Assembly (NCBI GenBank): GCA_025356275.1 | Contig: JANXUK010000103.1 | Span: 1 to 47,811, forward strand | DNA from: Sphingomonadales bacterium | GTDB taxonomy: Bacteria; Pseudomonadota; Alphaproteobacteria; Sphingomonadales; Sphingomonadaceae | Direction: 5' to 3' | Length of the DNA stretch: 47,811 bases | Shown here: piece by piece, positions 31,882-40,727 of the stretch | Position numbering within the stretch: position 1 is the stretch's first letter | Layout of the letters: the number at the start of each line of letters is the position of its first letter | The notes under the pieces: model-generated | The model's input: the letters and a program-made list of their open reading frames with translations, nothing else | The model's database searches: none | What the model was told of the DNA's origin: nothing | Made by a program: the position numbers and the translations under genes

Positions 31882-34568
31882 TTGGAAATCTCCCGTTCAA
31901 TGGCGGCACGATCTTCGCCCGCAACCAATAAGGCCACCAGCCCGGTCCATCCGGTCTGATGCGAGGCGCCGAGGCCGCGCCCGGTGTCGCCGTCGAAATA
32001 TTCGTGGAACAGCAGCAGGTTCGCAAAATGGGCATCATGCTGTTGGGTCTGGTCGGTGCCGAGATAGGCGCGGGTGCCGTCGGGCGCTTGGCGAAACAGG
32101 CCCTGGATACGCCTCGACAGCGCATCAGCGACCTGGCCAAGGTTGGCGGTGGTATCGCCGCCGATGGGCAGCGCAATCTGAAAATCATCGCCGTAATAAT
32201 GGTGCAGCCGTCGCAGCGCCTCGACGATTAGGTAGTTGATCGGCATCCACACCGGCCCGCGCCAGTTGGAATTGCCGCCATAAATGCGGGTGCGGCCCTC
32301 GCCGGGCTCGTAGGCCAGGGTCAGCGTTCGGCCTTCGACGGTGAAGGAATAGGGGTTGGCGGCATGGTATTTCGATACCGAGCGTATGCCGTGCGGCGAC
32401 AGGAATTCGCCCTCGTCCAGCATGCGGGTCAGGACCGCGGTGAGGCGGTGCTTGCGCAGCAGCGACAGCGACCGGAAGCCGGTGGGGCCGCCAGCAGGAC
32501 CCGGCGCCTGCCAATCGCCGACCAGTGCCGCAAGATCGGGGCGGTGCTGCGCAAACCATGCCATCCGCGCCGAAAACGCAGGCAGGTCGGCGTCGAAACC
32601 GGTGGGCAGCACCAGCGCGGCGAAGATCGGCAGCAGCCCGACGATCGACCGGATCCGCAGGGTTTGCGGCGCGCAACCGGGCGCGCGGAACACGTCGTAA
32701 TAGAACTGATCCTCCTCGTCCCACAACCCGTGACTGCCTTTGCCTTCGCCATTGATGGCATCGGCGATAAAGATGAAATGCTCGAAGAATTTGGTCGCCA
32801 TATCCTCATAGGCGGGCTCCTCGCGGGCCAGAACCAGCGCGATTTGCAGCATGTTGAGCGCATACATCGCGGCCCAGGCCGTGCCGTCGGCCTGATCGAG
32901 CTGGCCGCCACCGGGCAGCGGCACCCGCAGGTCGAACACCCCGATATTGTCGAGCCCGAGGAAGCCGCCGGCAAAGATGTTATTGCCCTCGGAATCCTCG
33001 CGGTTGACCCACCAGGTGAAGTTGATGAGCAGCTTGTGGAAGATGCGTTTGAGGAACCCGGTGTCGGCGATGCCGCTGGCCACGCGGTCGGCGTGATAGA
33101 CCCGCAGCGCCGCCCATGCGTGGACCGGGGGGTTTACGTCGGCAAAGTTCCACTCATAGGCCGGCATCTGGCCGCTGGGGTGCAGCGTGCGGGCCTGCGT
33201 TAGCAGCAGCAGCTGGTCCTTGGCGAAATCCGCGTCGATGCTGGCCAGCGTGACCGCGTGGAACGCCAGATCCCAGGCCGCGAACCACGGATATTCCCAG
33301 GTGTCGGGCATCGACAGGATGTCGCCGCGCCCCGGCTGCACCGCGCCCATCGCGAAATGCCGCCATTCGGCATTGCGGCCCTGCATACGCGCGGCCGGCG
33401 GCGGCGGCGGCAGCGGATCGCCGGTCAGCCAGCGCCAGATGTCATAGCCATAGAACTGCTTCGACCACAGCATCCCGGCGAGCGCCTGACGGTGGACCAG
33501 CCTGGCGTCGGCATCGGCGATACTGGTCTGGCGAGTGGCGTAGAAGGCATCGGCCTCGGTCAGGCACGCGGCGAACACCGCGTCGAAATCACCGAAGCCG
33601 CCGGTGCTGTCGGCGGGCGAGAGGCGCACCTGCACTATCTGGCTGGCGCCGCCGGCAATGGTGACGCAGAGATGCGCCGCCGCCTTGGTGCCTTGCTGCG
33701 CCGGGTTGACCGCCTGCGCATGACCGTTGACCACCGCATCGTTGATGCCATCCTTGAACCAGCCCGCTGCCGTCTGGCCGTAGAGCCGGTTCACATTGGT
33801 GTCATTGTCGCAAAACAGCAGCGGAGCATCGCCGGCAACCTGCCAGCGCATCGGGGCGAGGCCTTCGTGCACTGCGGCCACGCTGCCGTCCTGTTGCACG
33901 GACAGCGACGGCTTGGCCGCCCCCTCCGCCCAGGACCAGCTGTTGCGGAAGCCGATCTGCGGCAGGATGTGCAGCGGCGCCTCCGCTGTCCCGCGATTAT
34001 GCGCGGTGATGCGCAGCAATATATCGTCGGGGCCGGCCTTGGCATATTCGATGACCACATCGAAATAGCGATTATCGGCAAAGACGTCGGTGTCGATCAG
34101 CTCATATTCGCCGCCGTCCAGCCCGCGCGCCGCATTGGTATTGATCAGATCGGCGTAGGGGAACGCGGCTTGCGGGTATTTGTAGACCATCTTCATATAG
34201 GCGTGGCTGGGCAGGCCATCGCTGTAGTAATAGAGTTCCTTGACGTCTTCGCCGTGATTGCCCTGTTCGTTGGTGAGGCCGAACAATCGCTCCTTGAGGA
34301 TCGGGTCCCGACCGTTCCACAGCGCGACGCTCATCCAGATCGAGAGGCTGTCGTCAGAAAAGCCGCCAATACCGTCCTCGCCCCAGCGATAGGCGTGGCT
34401 GCGCGCGTGATCGTGGGGGAGGTAGTTCCACGCGTCGCCATCGGCGCTGTAATCCTCGCGCACGGTGCCCCACTGCCGCTCGCTGAGGTATGGCCCCCAG
34501 CGGCGCCAGCGGCGATCCTCCCGGTTTTCGGCGAGGCGCCGGTCTTCGGCAGTCTGGTGATCGGCCAT
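31878..34568 (-). CDS. GH63-type glucosidase
   Basis: An 896-residue protein of the (alpha/alpha)6 glycosidase class related to glycoside hydrolase family 63. An N-terminal domain ([20 protein letters not shown], residues 70-95 or so) is followed by the catalytic barrel with [18 protein letters not shown] and [12 protein letters not shown]. Late motifs are [18 protein letters not shown] and [20 protein letters not shown]. Bacterial members act on alpha-glucosides such as glucosylglycerate. No signal peptide is seen, so it is probably cytoplasmic. ATG 34568 ([11 protein letters not shown]) is chosen over a start ten codons upstream. It leads the operon with the SDR gene. Confidence 0.88.
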   Translation of the reverse strand: MADHQTAEDRRLAENREDRRWRRWGPYLSERQWGTVREDYSADGDAWNYLPHDHARSHAYRWGEDGIGGFSDDSLSIWMSVALWNGRDPILKERLFGLTNEQGNHGEDVKELYYYSDGLPSHAYMKMVYKYPQAAFPYADLINTNAARGLDGGEYELIDTDVFADNRYFDVVIEYAKAGPDDILLRITAHNRGTAEAPLHILPQIGFRNSWSWAEGAAKPSLSVQQDGSVAAVHEGLAPMRWQVAGDAPLLFCDNDTNVNRLYGQTAAGWFKDGINDAVVNGHAQAVNPAQQGTKAAAHLCVTIAGGASQIVQVRLSPADSTGGFGDFDAVFAACLTEADAFYATRQTSIADADARLVHRQALAGMLWSKQFYGYDIWRWLTGDPLPPPPPAARMQGRNAEWRHFAMGAVQPGRGDILSMPDTWEYPWFAAWDLAFHAVTLASIDADFAKDQLLLLTQARTLHPSGQMPAYEWNFADVNPPVHAWAALRVYHADRVASGIADTGFLKRIFHKLLINFTWWVNREDSEGNNIFAGGFLGLDNIGVFDLRVPLPGGGQLDQADGTAWAAMYALNMLQIALVLAREEPAYEDMATKFFEHFIFIADAINGEGKGSHGLWDEEDQFYYDVFRAPGCAPQTLRIRSIVGLLPIFAALVLPTGFDADLPAFSARMAWFAQHRPDLAALVGDWQAPGPAGGPTGFRSLSLLRKHRLTAVLTRMLDEGEFLSPHGIRSVSKYHAANPYSFTVEGRTLTLAYEPGEGRTRIYGGNSNWRGPVWMPINYLIVEALRRLHHYYGDDFQIALPIGGDTTANLGQVADALSRRIQGLFRQAPDGTRAYLGTDQTQQHDAHFANLLLFHEYFDGDTGRGLGASHQTGWTGLVALLVAGEDRAAIEREISK

Positions 34569-34711
34569 GAAGCCCCCTGGAACGCAAACCGCCCCCATTC
34601 ATATTGCCTGAAACGGCGGGGCGCACCAGCCCTTACCGGATCACGAAAAATTGCCCCGGTCGCGCAAACCGGGCATACCAGACGCGACCCAATCCTGTAT
34701 CGAGGCCCCAT

Positions 34712-35443
34712 ATGCCGCTCGTCAAATTCCGCTGTCACGGCCAACGCCCGCCGCCATCGCAGATCCGAATCACCGTGCCGGGCTGGGCCGGGGCCAAGGA
34801 CCCGCGCGCCGATGGCAGCCATGAGCAGGCATGGCATTGCATCCCATTTTCGGAGAGCGCGCGTTACGGCCTGGAACTGCTCTATCCGTTCGATGCCGAA
34901 TTGCGCGTCACAAGCGTTGATGGTCAGGTGCGGCTCGATGCCGATTGGGGCCCGCCTGCGGACAGCCTGATGTGGCCGCCGTTCCGCCCGTTCGGCAAGG
35001 ATTTCTATTCGTATCAGCTATCGCTCGATCTGGAGGTGCCGCCGGGCTGGGCGGTGCGGACCGAGCCGCATCCGCGTTACTACACCGACGCCGCCAATGA
35101 GACCCCGCTTGCGGTGCCCGCGCTGATCCGCAGCGAATGGTGGCCGATGATGCATTTCTGCATCTTCAAGGCGCCGCCGCCGGGGGTGACCCATGTTTTC
35201 CGCAAGGGTGAGGGGTTCATCTCCTTCGTCGTGATCCCGGCGGAGCCTGATCTGACCTTTCAACCGATGGATGTGGAAAGCGCGGCCCAGCGCGAAATGC
35301 GCGCCCGGCGGCTGGCCGCGAACCGCGATCGGCTGGCGGAGGGGACCAAATGGCTGTCGGCCAGCAATACGGTGTTCGACGGCACCTATCGCAATATGGC
35401 GCGGGCAGCGCGGGGCAAGGCGCGAAAGGACGACGAAACCTGA
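34712..35443 (+). CDS. DUF6065-like protein
   Basis: A 243-residue soluble protein of unknown function. Features are an N-terminal segment with a conserved-looking AWHCIPFSESARYGLELLYP. The middle region has DSLMWPPFRPFGKDFYSYQL and PALIRSEWWPMMHFCIFKAP. The C-terminal helix is basic (QREMRARRLAANRDRL). I associate this pattern with the DUF6065 family from memory. It starts at ATG 34712, divergent from the GH63 gene. Confidence 0.7.
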   Translation: MPLVKFRCHGQRPPPSQIRITVPGWAGAKDPRADGSHEQAWHCIPFSESARYGLELLYPFDAELRVTSVDGQVRLDADWGPPADSLMWPPFRPFGKDFYSYQLSLDLEVPPGWAVRTEPHPRYYTDAANETPLAVPALIRSEWWPMMHFCIFKAPPPGVTHVFRKGEGFISFVVIPAEPDLTFQPMDVESAAQREMRARRLAANRDRLAEGTKWLSASNTVFDGTYRNMARAARGKARKDDET

Positions 35444-35582
35444 ACGTCTTACACAGGCTATTCAGGGCGCGGGCACAAATCGCGGTTTAGAACGTTTGCC
35501 ACATATCCCGCCCAATCGCGCGTCTAACACCGCGCGCCGAGGTGCCGGACTTGTACAACGTAACGAACCCAAGGAGATTCCG

Positions 35583-36233
35583 ATGCAACGCGCTTCCCTA
35601 TTGCTCGCCGGTGCGGCGAGTGTGGCGCTGGCGGCAGGCGCGGCCTTTGCGCTGCCCGCGCAGGCCGAGCCTATCCCTCACGCGGCAAGCTATGCCGATT
35701 TGTTAGACCCGGTGCCGAATGCGGCCGACAAGCTGCGCGCCGATGACGCGCGCCGCCCGGTGCAACTGGCTCAGGTCCAGTTCAATGTCGGGGTTGGCGG
35801 CCCGGTCGACCATCACCACCACCATCACCATGACCGCGACTGGTACATGGCCAATGGCTATGTGTGGGATGGGGGCCAATGGGTGATCCGCCCGGTCGCG
35901 CATCATCATCACCACGACCATGACGACAATTGGTATCGCAGCAACGGCTATTACCAGAACAATGGCCAATGGATGTTGCGCCCGGTAGATAACCACCATC
36001 ACCACGACCATGACGACAATTGGTATCGCAACAACGGCTATTACCAGAACAACGGGCAATGGATGCTGCGTCAGGCGGCGCCTTACCATGACGACAACTG
36101 GTACCGCAACAATGGCTACTACCAGAACAATGGCCAGTGGATGCAGCGCCCGGTCGGTCATAGCCCGCGCTGGTATCGCACGCATGGTTATTACTGGCAT
36201 CACGGACGCTGGATGCTGCGTCCCGGCTACTAA
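35583..36233 (+). CDS. Secreted His-rich protein with five WxxGxW-type repeats
   Basis: The 216-residue product has a signal peptide (about residues 1-28, cleavage after QAEP-like AQA). A 50-residue spacer follows, then five copies of a 19-residue unit, for example NWYRNNGYYQNNGQWMLRQ. Three of the spacers are His/Asp clusters (up to seven His in a row). Repeats of this W-x-x-x-G-x-W kind occur in bacterial envelope proteins of unknown role. The His clusters suggest metal binding (inference). The ribosome site AAGGAG lies six bases before ATG 35583. It is a single gene ending at a strong bidirectional terminator. Confidence 0.82.
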   Translation: MQRASLLLAGAASVALAAGAAFALPAQAEPIPHAASYADLLDPVPNAADKLRADDARRPVQLAQVQFNVGVGGPVDHHHHHHHDRDWYMANGYVWDGGQWVIRPVAHHHHHDHDDNWYRSNGYYQNNGQWMLRPVDNHHHHDHDDNWYRNNGYYQNNGQWMLRQAAPYHDDNWYRNNGYYQNNGQWMQRPVGHSPRWYRTHGYYWHHGRWMLRPGY

Positions 36234-36255
36234 ACCCGCCCGGCTACTAAACCCG
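36222..36255 (+). repeat. 17-bp tandem duplication across a stop codon
   Basis: CCCGGCTACTAAACCCG occurs twice in direct succession (36222-36238 and 36239-36255). The first copy contains the TAA of the His-rich repeat gene; the second repeats it just beyond. Confidence 0.85.
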
Positions 36256-36264
36256 TTTGAATGC

Positions 36265-36297
36265 CCCGCCCCGGCGCCTCAAAGGTTCCGGGGCGGG
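36265..36297. terminator. Bidirectional terminator between convergent genes
   Basis: CCCGCCCCGG (36265-36274) pairs perfectly with CCGGGGCGGG (36288-36297) over a 13-base loop, followed on the plus strand by TTTATTT. It lies between the His-rich repeat gene and the esterase gene. The minus-strand side has no T-run but could still stop the convergent transcript. Confidence 0.75.
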
Positions 36298-36298
36298 T

Positions 36299-37195
36299 TT
36301 ATTTGGTATGGGCCTTGGCGAAGGCGACCATATCGTCCAGCACCGGCGCCCGCCCGCGCAGCGGCACGGCCAGCGCGGTGATCAGGCCGACATGGCCGAG
36401 ATTGGCATAGCGCCTGCGCTCCACCGGCACGCCCACCGCCGTCAGTTTCGCGGCGAGATCGTCGCTGTTCTTCGGGCGGACCATGGTGTCCTTGTCGCCG
36501 GTCGCCAGGAATGCCGGCGGATCGCCCGGCGCGGCGAAGCTGACCGGCTGGGTCGCGGCCTGATCGGCGACAGGGGTGAAGGTCTCCAGCACCACCTTGT
36601 CCACGAATGGCGCAAAATTATACGGCCCGGCCAGCCCGATCAGCGCTCGGATATGCCGCCGGTCCGCCCCGAGCCAGCGCGGATCGACTGCCAGCATCGC
36701 CGCATCGTAGGCCCCCGCCGAATGCCCGGCCAGAATGACACGCGTCGGGTCCGCGCCATAGTCCCCCGCATGCGCGATGGTCCAGCGCACCGCCGCCGCA
36801 TTATCCTCCAGAAACGCAGGGTAATGCACTTCGGGCACCACGCGGTAATCGGGGATCACCACCAGAAACCCGCGCGCGGCCAGCGCCCTGCCGACAAAGC
36901 CATAGCCGCTGCGCGTGCCCGAATTCCACGATCCGCCATAGATGAACACGATCACCGGCAGTGGGGCGCTGCTGGCATGGGTGGGCGCGTAAACGTCCAG
37001 CATCCGGCGCGCGCCCTCGCCATAGGCAATGCCGCTGGCCACCAGAGCCGAGCCGCCGTCCTTGGGCATCACCCCGTTGAAGAAGCGCAACGGCGAACAG
37101 GCGCCCGCGCCCAGCACCGCCAGCAATCCCGCCGCCATTACCGTCAACCCCGCACGGCGAAGCGACCGGCCTTCCTGTGCCCCCGCATCCGCCAT
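36299..37195 (-). CDS. Alpha/beta hydrolase (carboxylesterase), probable lipoprotein
   Basis: A 298-residue esterase of the BD-FAE/hormone-sensitive-lipase-like type. The N terminus has a signal with a lipobox (LGAGACS, Cys near residue 33), so it is probably a lipoprotein. The oxyanion region is VFIYGGSWNSGT. The nucleophile is in LAGHSAGAYDAA, the acid in ATGDKDTMV and the His in YANLGHVGL. ATG 37195 overlaps the previous stop by one base; a GTG three bases earlier is equally possible. The substrate is unknown. Confidence 0.85.
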   Translation of the reverse strand: MADAGAQEGRSLRRAGLTVMAAGLLAVLGAGACSPLRFFNGVMPKDGGSALVASGIAYGEGARRMLDVYAPTHASSAPLPVIVFIYGGSWNSGTRSGYGFVGRALAARGFLVVIPDYRVVPEVHYPAFLEDNAAAVRWTIAHAGDYGADPTRVILAGHSAGAYDAAMLAVDPRWLGADRRHIRALIGLAGPYNFAPFVDKVVLETFTPVADQAATQPVSFAAPGDPPAFLATGDKDTMVRPKNSDDLAAKLTAVGVPVERRRYANLGHVGLITALAVPLRGRAPVLDDMVAFAKAHTK

Positions 37196-37881
37196 CACGC
37201 CTGCCGCTCATAGCGGACCGTAGCGCCGCCCTTGGTAAAGGTGAGCCCGGCCCAGGTGCCCGAGGCATAAAAGATGGTCAGCGCCGCCTCGCCGGTCAGG
37301 TCATAGCGCCGCGCCTTGATGGTGGCCCCATGGGCGGCGGGGATAGTCTCGATAGCTCCGGGCGCGACATGGAGGCGCATCAGCTTGCCGGTCTGGGTGT
37401 TGATCCATGGTCCGTCCAGCTCGCGCATGTTCCAATGCGTCGCCGGCAGGGCGTTGGCGGGCGCGACATAGCGCGGCACATCGGTCGCCGTCACCGCGAG
37501 CCCGCCCGCCCCTCGCGATGCGGTCATCGTCACGAGTTTGCCATTGGCAACGGTGGTGCTGTCGAGGCTGAACAGCTCGCCGCCATGCCAGACCTCGGTG
37601 CAACGATGCGCATAGCGATAGACGGTCATGCCCAGCAGTTTGAAAGTCAGATCCACCGTGACCCGCACGGTCAGCATATCGGCGGTTTGGGTGAAATTGA
37701 GGACATGCGTGCCCATCTTGCTGTCGCCGTGCATGATGTCAAAACCGAGACGACCGCCGGCCGGTACCGGCCCGGGCACGGCCGCACGCGCTGCCGATAT
37801 GCCAAGGGCCGATGTGCCAAAGATCGCCGGCAACAGCGCCGCCGCGCCTCCGCCGATCAGAATATCGCGACGCTGAATCAT
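37195..37881 (-). CDS. DUF6134-like exported protein
   Basis: A 228-residue protein with a Tat-like signal (MIQRRDILIGGGAAALLPA), so it is probably exported in folded form. The mature part is beta-rich with MHGDSKMGTHVLNFTQT and ATHWNMRELDGPWINTQTG. I place it in the DUF6134 family from memory; the function is unknown. The start ATG 37881 has AAGGAG six bases upstream. It lies 22 bp after the FAD protein gene and overlaps the esterase gene, so the three genes are one transcription unit. Confidence 0.8.
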   Translation of the reverse strand: MIQRRDILIGGGAAALLPAIFGTSALGISAARAAVPGPVPAGGRLGFDIMHGDSKMGTHVLNFTQTADMLTVRVTVDLTFKLLGMTVYRYAHRCTEVWHGGELFSLDSTTVANGKLVTMTASRGAGGLAVTATDVPRYVAPANALPATHWNMRELDGPWINTQTGKLMRLHVAPGAIETIPAAHGATIKARRYDLTGEAALTIFYASGTWAGLTFTKGGATVRYERQA

Positions 37882-37903
37882 GCGCACTCCTTCAATTCGT
37901 GGT

Positions 37904-39262
37904 TCAGGCTGGAACGGCATGGCTGGGCCGCGCAACAGTGGTAACGAATATCCGCCCCGATGGCTCCGCGACGCTCCAGGGTCGCATCGCCCCGCCCAGC
38001 TGCTCGGCCACCGCCAAGCCGGATTGCAACCCGTCCTCGTGAAAGCCAGAGCCGAAATGCGCGCCGCAGAACCAGGTGTGTCGCCGGCCCTGAAGCGACC
38101 ACAATTGCTGTTGCGCCCGCATCGCGGCGGCATCGAAAATCGGGTGGTGATAGATATCGCTGCGGATGATCTTTGCAGGATCGACCGGATAGATCGGGTT
38201 GAGCGTAACGAACAGCGGATGCCGCGACGGCAGGTGCTGCAACGCATTCATCCAATAGGTCACTGACAGCGAGCGGCCATCCTTGCCCTCCGCCAGATAG
38301 TTCCATGCCGACCACGCGCGGCGGCGGCGCGGCATCAGCGCGGCATCGCTGTGCAGCACGGCCTCATTACGGCGATACTGAAATGCGCCGAGCAGCGCCT
38401 CCTCGCGCTCATCGGGATCGCCCAGCATCGCCAGCGCTTGATCGGCATGGGCGGCGATGACCACCTCGTCGAAATGCTCAGGTCCGGCGTCGGTGGTGAG
38501 CTGGACGCCGTCCGGCCCGCGCGTGATCCGGCGCACTGGCGTGCTCAGGCGGATATTGCTGGCGAAATCGGCGGTGAGGCGCGCGATATATTCGCAGGCA
38601 CCGCCCTTGACCGTCTGCCATAGCGGCCTGTCGCCAGCCTCCAGCAAGGTGTGATTGTCGCAAAAGCGGATGAAGGCGGCGGCGGGATAGGCGCCGATCT
38701 CGGCCACCGGGGTCGACCAGATCGCCGCCGCCATCGGATAGAGATGATCGGTGCGAAACGCCTCGCTATACCCGCGGAGGGCGAGATATGCGTCGAGGCT
38801 CTCCTCGCCCAGGCCAGGCAGATCGATCAGCGCCTCGCGGTAAAAACGGAACACATCGCGCATCATCAGCCAAAAGCGCGGCCGGATCAGGTTGCGGCGC
38901 TGCGCGATGAGCCCCCAGAAATTGGTGCCCGAATATTCGAGCCGGCCCCGGTCCAGCGAGATCGCAAAGGTCATCGCGGTGGGCTGAACCGGCACGCCGA
39001 GATGCGCGAACAGTGCGGTCAGGTTGGGATAGGTGCGCTCATTATAAACGATAAAGCCGGTGTCGACCGGGGTGCCGCCCGCCATGACAGTATGGCTGTG
39101 CCCGCCAAGCCGGCTATCCGCTTCGAACACAGTGACGTCATGGCGCCGGGCCAGCAGCCAAGCCGCCGACAGGCCCGAAATGCCGCTGCCAACGATGGCA
39201 ATATTCAGGCGCCGCTGGTCCGCATGCGCCGCGCCGCCGCCATGCCATCCGTCCGCTCGCAT
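37904..39262 (-). CDS. FAD-dependent amine-oxidase-like protein
   Basis: A 452-residue flavoprotein. The dinucleotide motif is IAIVGSGISGLSAAWLLA, followed by FEADSRLGGHSHTV and DTGFIVYNERTYPNL. The C-terminal FAD motif is FCGAHFGSGFHEDGLQSGLA. This type is often encoded beside cfa (cyclopropane fatty acid synthase) and DUF1365 genes and is thought to act on lipid acyl chains or polyenes. Neither partner is present here. ATG 39262 has GGCGGAG upstream; a longer frame is possible. The gene heads the minus-strand unit. Confidence 0.85.
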   Translation of the reverse strand: MRADGWHGGGAAHADQRRLNIAIVGSGISGLSAAWLLARRHDVTVFEADSRLGGHSHTVMAGGTPVDTGFIVYNERTYPNLTALFAHLGVPVQPTAMTFAISLDRGRLEYSGTNFWGLIAQRRNLIRPRFWLMMRDVFRFYREALIDLPGLGEESLDAYLALRGYSEAFRTDHLYPMAAAIWSTPVAEIGAYPAAAFIRFCDNHTLLEAGDRPLWQTVKGGACEYIARLTADFASNIRLSTPVRRITRGPDGVQLTTDAGPEHFDEVVIAAHADQALAMLGDPDEREEALLGAFQYRRNEAVLHSDAALMPRRRRAWSAWNYLAEGKDGRSLSVTYWMNALQHLPSRHPLFVTLNPIYPVDPAKIIRSDIYHHPIFDAAAMRAQQQLWSLQGRRHTWFCGAHFGSGFHEDGLQSGLAVAEQLGGAMRPWSVAEPSGRIFVTTVARPSHAVPA

Positions 39263-39395
39263 CAAGTCCCGTTCTCCGCCCGTGAACTCTGGCACCGCGC
39301 CGAAGTCTAGGCAGATACGCAAGGCAGCGCCATCCGGATTTGCGCAGGCGTCCTTCGGGCTGGATTTTTGGGCCCGCGCCGGGCATCAGCTGGGG

Positions 39396-40172
39396 ATGAA
39401 CATCACCATCGCCACCACGCGCCTGCCCGGCCATATCGCCGAGATCCGCTTTGCCAGGCCGCCGCACAATTTCGCTTGTCCAGCCCTGCTGGGCCAGATT
39501 GCCGATGCGCTGGACGCGTTGGATGCCGATGCCGAGGTGAGCTGCGGCGTGCTGGTGGGCGAAGGACGCAATTTCTGTGGCGGGGCCGATCTGGCGGGTG
39601 ACGATGCGATGGTGGGCGCGGGCGGGATGGATGCGATCGCCGGGCTGTATGAGCAGGCGGAGCGGTTATTTCGCCGCGCCAAGCCGCTGGTGGCCGCGGT
39701 GCAGGGTGCTGCGGTGGGTGCCGGATTGGGCTTGGCGCTGTCTGCCGATTTCCGGGTTGGCGCAGCCCGTTCGCGATTTGCCGCCAATTTCACCGCGCTC
39801 GGCTTTCATCCGGGCTTTGCCTTGACGCACACGCTGCCCCGGCTGATTGGCGAGCAGCGGGCGGCGTGGATGATGCTGTCGTCGGAGCGGGTGCGCGGTG
39901 AGGCGGCTTTGGCCTGGGGCTTGATCGACCGGATGGTCGAGGAAGAGGATGTCACCGCCGCCGCGCATGCCATGGCGCGCGAATTGGCCGCCAATGCCCC
40001 GCTGGCGCTGGTCGCGGTGCGGCGGACGTTGAGCAGGGGTAGGGGTGATGCGGTGCGTGCCGCGATGGCGCATGAGCATGCCCAGCAGGCCGCGTTGAAA
40101 ACCACCGCCGATTATGCTGAGGGCGTGGCGGCGGTGTTTGCGCGGCGCGCGCCGGCGTTTACCGGGCGCTGA
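39396..40172 (+). CDS. Crotonase-fold protein (enoyl-CoA hydratase/isomerase family)
   Basis: A 258-residue crotonase superfamily protein. The first oxyanion segment is EGRNFCGGADLAGDD, and the CoA-binding helix region is AVQGAAVGAGLGLALSADFRV. At the two catalytic glutamate positions of mitochondrial enoyl-CoA hydratase the residues appear to be Phe (in ANFTALGFHPG) and Trp (in RAAWMMLSSERV). A standard hydratase reaction is therefore doubtful; isomerase, hydrolase or another chemistry is possible. ATG 39396 has TGGGG just upstream. It is a single gene, divergent from the FAD protein gene. Confidence 0.87.
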   Translation: MNITIATTRLPGHIAEIRFARPPHNFACPALLGQIADALDALDADAEVSCGVLVGEGRNFCGGADLAGDDAMVGAGGMDAIAGLYEQAERLFRRAKPLVAAVQGAAVGAGLGLALSADFRVGAARSRFAANFTALGFHPGFALTHTLPRLIGEQRAAWMMLSSERVRGEAALAWGLIDRMVEEEDVTAAAHAMARELAANAPLALVAVRRTLSRGRGDAVRAAMAHEHAQQAALKTTADYAEGVAAVFARRAPAFTGR

Positions 40173-40235
40173 GCCGCCAAACGACAGCGGCGCCGAGGTT
40201 TGACCCCCGACGCCGCGATCATCGTTGCGGTTTGA

Positions 40236-40448
40236 TCAGCTGTTGCTGTCGTCCTGCGGCGCGCTGTCATCGGCGGCCGGGGTTGCATCGCCGCCGCCCA
40301 GCAAGCTCTTGATTTCACCCACGCCCATCACCGCCGCCACCGCTGCGGCGCCCTTGGCGAGCAGGCCGGCATTGGGGTCGACCGCCTCAAGGCCTTTCTC
40401 AGCGGCAAAAATCCCGGCACCATCTTCGAGCAGATTTTCGATACCCAT
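40236..40448 (-). CDS. Small hypothetical protein
   Basis: A 70-residue product (MGIENLLEDGAGIFAAEKGL at the start). It has a central Gly/Ala-rich hydrophobic segment (GLLAKGAAAVAAVMGVGEI) and an acidic C-terminal tail. I recognise no family. ATG 40448 has an AGGAATGACC-like ribosome site (aaaggaatgaccc). Possibly a small membrane-associated protein. Confidence 0.55.
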   Translation of the reverse strand: MGIENLLEDGAGIFAAEKGLEAVDPNAGLLAKGAAAVAAVMGVGEIKSLLGGGDATPAADDSAPQDDSNS

Positions 40449-40620
40449 GGGTCATTCCTTTGGATTGGGGGCACATGACACCCCCGGAGTTGAACGCAAG
40501 CCTATGCGCCGCGCACCGATTCCGGGGCGGGCGGCTATGGTCTTACCAGCATTCCGGCTTTCGTCATGCTGAATGGATTGTTTGACGAAACGCGCGAAAG
40601 GGGGCTGGTCTTTGAGGAAG

Positions 40621-40702
40621 CCTGTTTCATCCCGCGCCCCTCTCGACCTCCCATTCTGTGTGCATCCTGTGGGAGGTCGGGAGGGGGCGCGGGATGGCAC
40701 AG
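40621..40702. repeat. Long inverted repeat, copy B of the dispersed palindromic family
   Basis: The arms at 40621-40653 and 40670-40702 pair over the 16-base loop ttctgtgtgcatcctg. The arms and loop match copy A at 2271-2354 closely. It lies 25 bp downstream of the acyl-CoA dehydrogenase stop, where it could also act as a 3-prime-end structure. Confidence 0.78.
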
Positions 40703-40727
40703 ACTTTCCCCGCCGGCAGGCGGCAAA

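Noticed and set aside
33258..34970. 570-codon frame antisense to the GH63 gene
   Set aside because: A shadow frame; it also runs across the divergent promoter region into the DUF6065-like gene.
35800..36230. CRISPR-like array
   Set aside because: The regular repeats are coding (in frame, 57-90 bp periods) and belong to the His-rich repeat protein.
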